NCBI GenBank assembly: GCA_013289765.1
Contig: JABCZI010000006.1
Coordinates: 124,001-188,000 of the forward strand
Source: Acidobacteriota bacterium
GTDB lineage: Bacteria; Acidobacteriota; Terriglobia; Terriglobales; Acidobacteriaceae
Direction of reading: 5' to 3'
Length of the DNA: 64,000 nt
Position 1 is the first letter of the stretch; each line of letters begins with the position of its first letter. The translations under genes and the position numbers were made by a program. Positions 63,586 to 64,000 of this stretch are shown one piece after another. The notes beneath the pieces were generated by a model. That model saw only the letters and a list, made by a program, of their open reading frames with translations. It was not told the DNA's origin and searched no databases.

Positions 63586-64000
63586 ATGGGCCATCGGGCG
63601 AGGTTGGTACGGGTGATTTTTGCGGCATTCCTCAGCGCCAGTTGCGTGTTTTGGGCTAGGAGTTCTTCCGCACAGACTAGTGTCTGGCGGACTCACGCTC
63701 ATGATGCGCAACACACTGCGGTATCCTCGGTAACTTCGCAACCGTTGACCGCAATTCATTGGAAGGTGCCAGTCGACCTCAATCCTCCGACGGGTGAGAT
63801 CTTAATCCACTACGGTTCTCCGTTGATCACTTTGGCCAACACGGTGATCGTGCCAGTAAAGACGGGCACGAACAGTTTCCGGGTTGAGGCTCACAATGGA
63901 GCTACCGGCACGCTTCTCTGGGAAGAAAATACCGGCTATCAGGCCCCTAGCGCCGGTTTCATCCCGGGTCTTGGGCCTACACTGGTTGGCAATCGACTTG
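63586..64000 (+). CDS. exported PQQ-like propeller protein, 3' end outside window
   Basis: The frame from ATG 63586 stays open to the window end (at least 138 residues). AGGAGGGAAGG just upstream is an excellent ribosome site. The N-terminus has a basic start and hydrophobic run (VRVIFAAFLSASCVFWA) followed by a signal-peptidase-like SSAQT site. The mature start (VWRTHAHDAQHTAVS) and the SPLITLANTVIVPVKTG and EAHNGATGTLLWEEN strands are typical of PQQ-like propellers, as in the protein at 30963. A function cannot be assigned from this part. Confidence 0.8.
   Translation, partial: MGHRARLVRVIFAAFLSASCVFWARSSSAQTSVWRTHAHDAQHTAVSSVTSQPLTAIHWKVPVDLNPPTGEILIHYGSPLITLANTVIVPVKTGTNSFRVEAHNGATGTLLWEENTGYQAPSAGFIPGLGPTLVGNRL

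Overview
The window looks like a chromosomal stretch of a soil acidobacterium (Acidobacteriota, class Terriglobia type). This is inferred from moderately high G+C, long runs of large secreted proteins with Hydin/ASPM-like ('choice-of-anchor D'), FG-GAP, PQQ-propeller and Ig-like repeats, a secondary-metabolite cluster next to exopolysaccharide genes, and frequent GTG/TTG starts. No rRNA, tRNA, CRISPR array, insertion sequence or phage gene was seen. Every base from 1 to about 33,500 is transcribed in the same (+) direction.

Region 1 (1-14,776) is a non-ribosomal peptide synthetase (NRPS) locus. It holds the end of an A-PCP module whose pocket residues read as a leucine code, then a protein fusing cytochrome P450, half a condensation domain, A, PCP and thioesterase, then two non-NRPS genes (a secreted protein and a polysaccharide deacetylase), a free-standing condensation domain with a damaged HHxxxDG motif, and a C-A-PCP-TE protein whose thioesterase has Cys in place of the nucleophilic Ser.

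Region 2 (15,226-25,500) is an unusual mixed operon. Two PAPS-dependent sulfotransferases bracket a WecG/TagA-type glycosyltransferase and a GDP-mannose 3,5-epimerase. These are followed by a carrier protein, a left-handed beta-helix acyltransferase, an acyl-CoA dehydrogenase with an isovaleryl-type catalytic base, and a flavin-dependent halogenase. The last four look like a carrier-bound dehydrogenation/halogenation line. The operon ends in an exported glycosidase-like protein and a secreted paralogue of the protein at 6,356.

Region 3 (25,616-33,494) carries polysaccharide assembly genes (O-antigen ligase/polymerase type protein, LIC_10190-type membrane protein, GT2 glycosyltransferase), then an exported esterase and a PQQ-like propeller protein with Ig-like repeats. 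Region 4 (33,577-45,623) is a cluster of exported enzymes: two related glycoside hydrolases on the minus strand, two related phosphoesterases with Hydin-like tails (one also carrying a seven-bladed FG-GAP propeller), and a beta-helix protein with Hydin-like repeats.

Region 5 (45,780-51,906) returns to surface glycan genes (acyltransferase 3, GT4, Wzx-type flippase) around a cation/proton antiporter. Region 6 (52,115-64,000) holds a fourteen-repeat FG-GAP protein coupled to an exported alpha/beta hydrolase, an L-2-hydroxyglutarate oxidase, a 1,539-residue BNR/Ig-like surface protein whose last Ig-like domain is split by two membrane segments, molybdate transporter genes modBC, and the start of another exported propeller protein cut by the window end. 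A unifying reading, which is inference, is that the locus makes and exports a decorated (sulfated, acylated) surface glycan together with a peptide that may be hydroxylated and halogenated.
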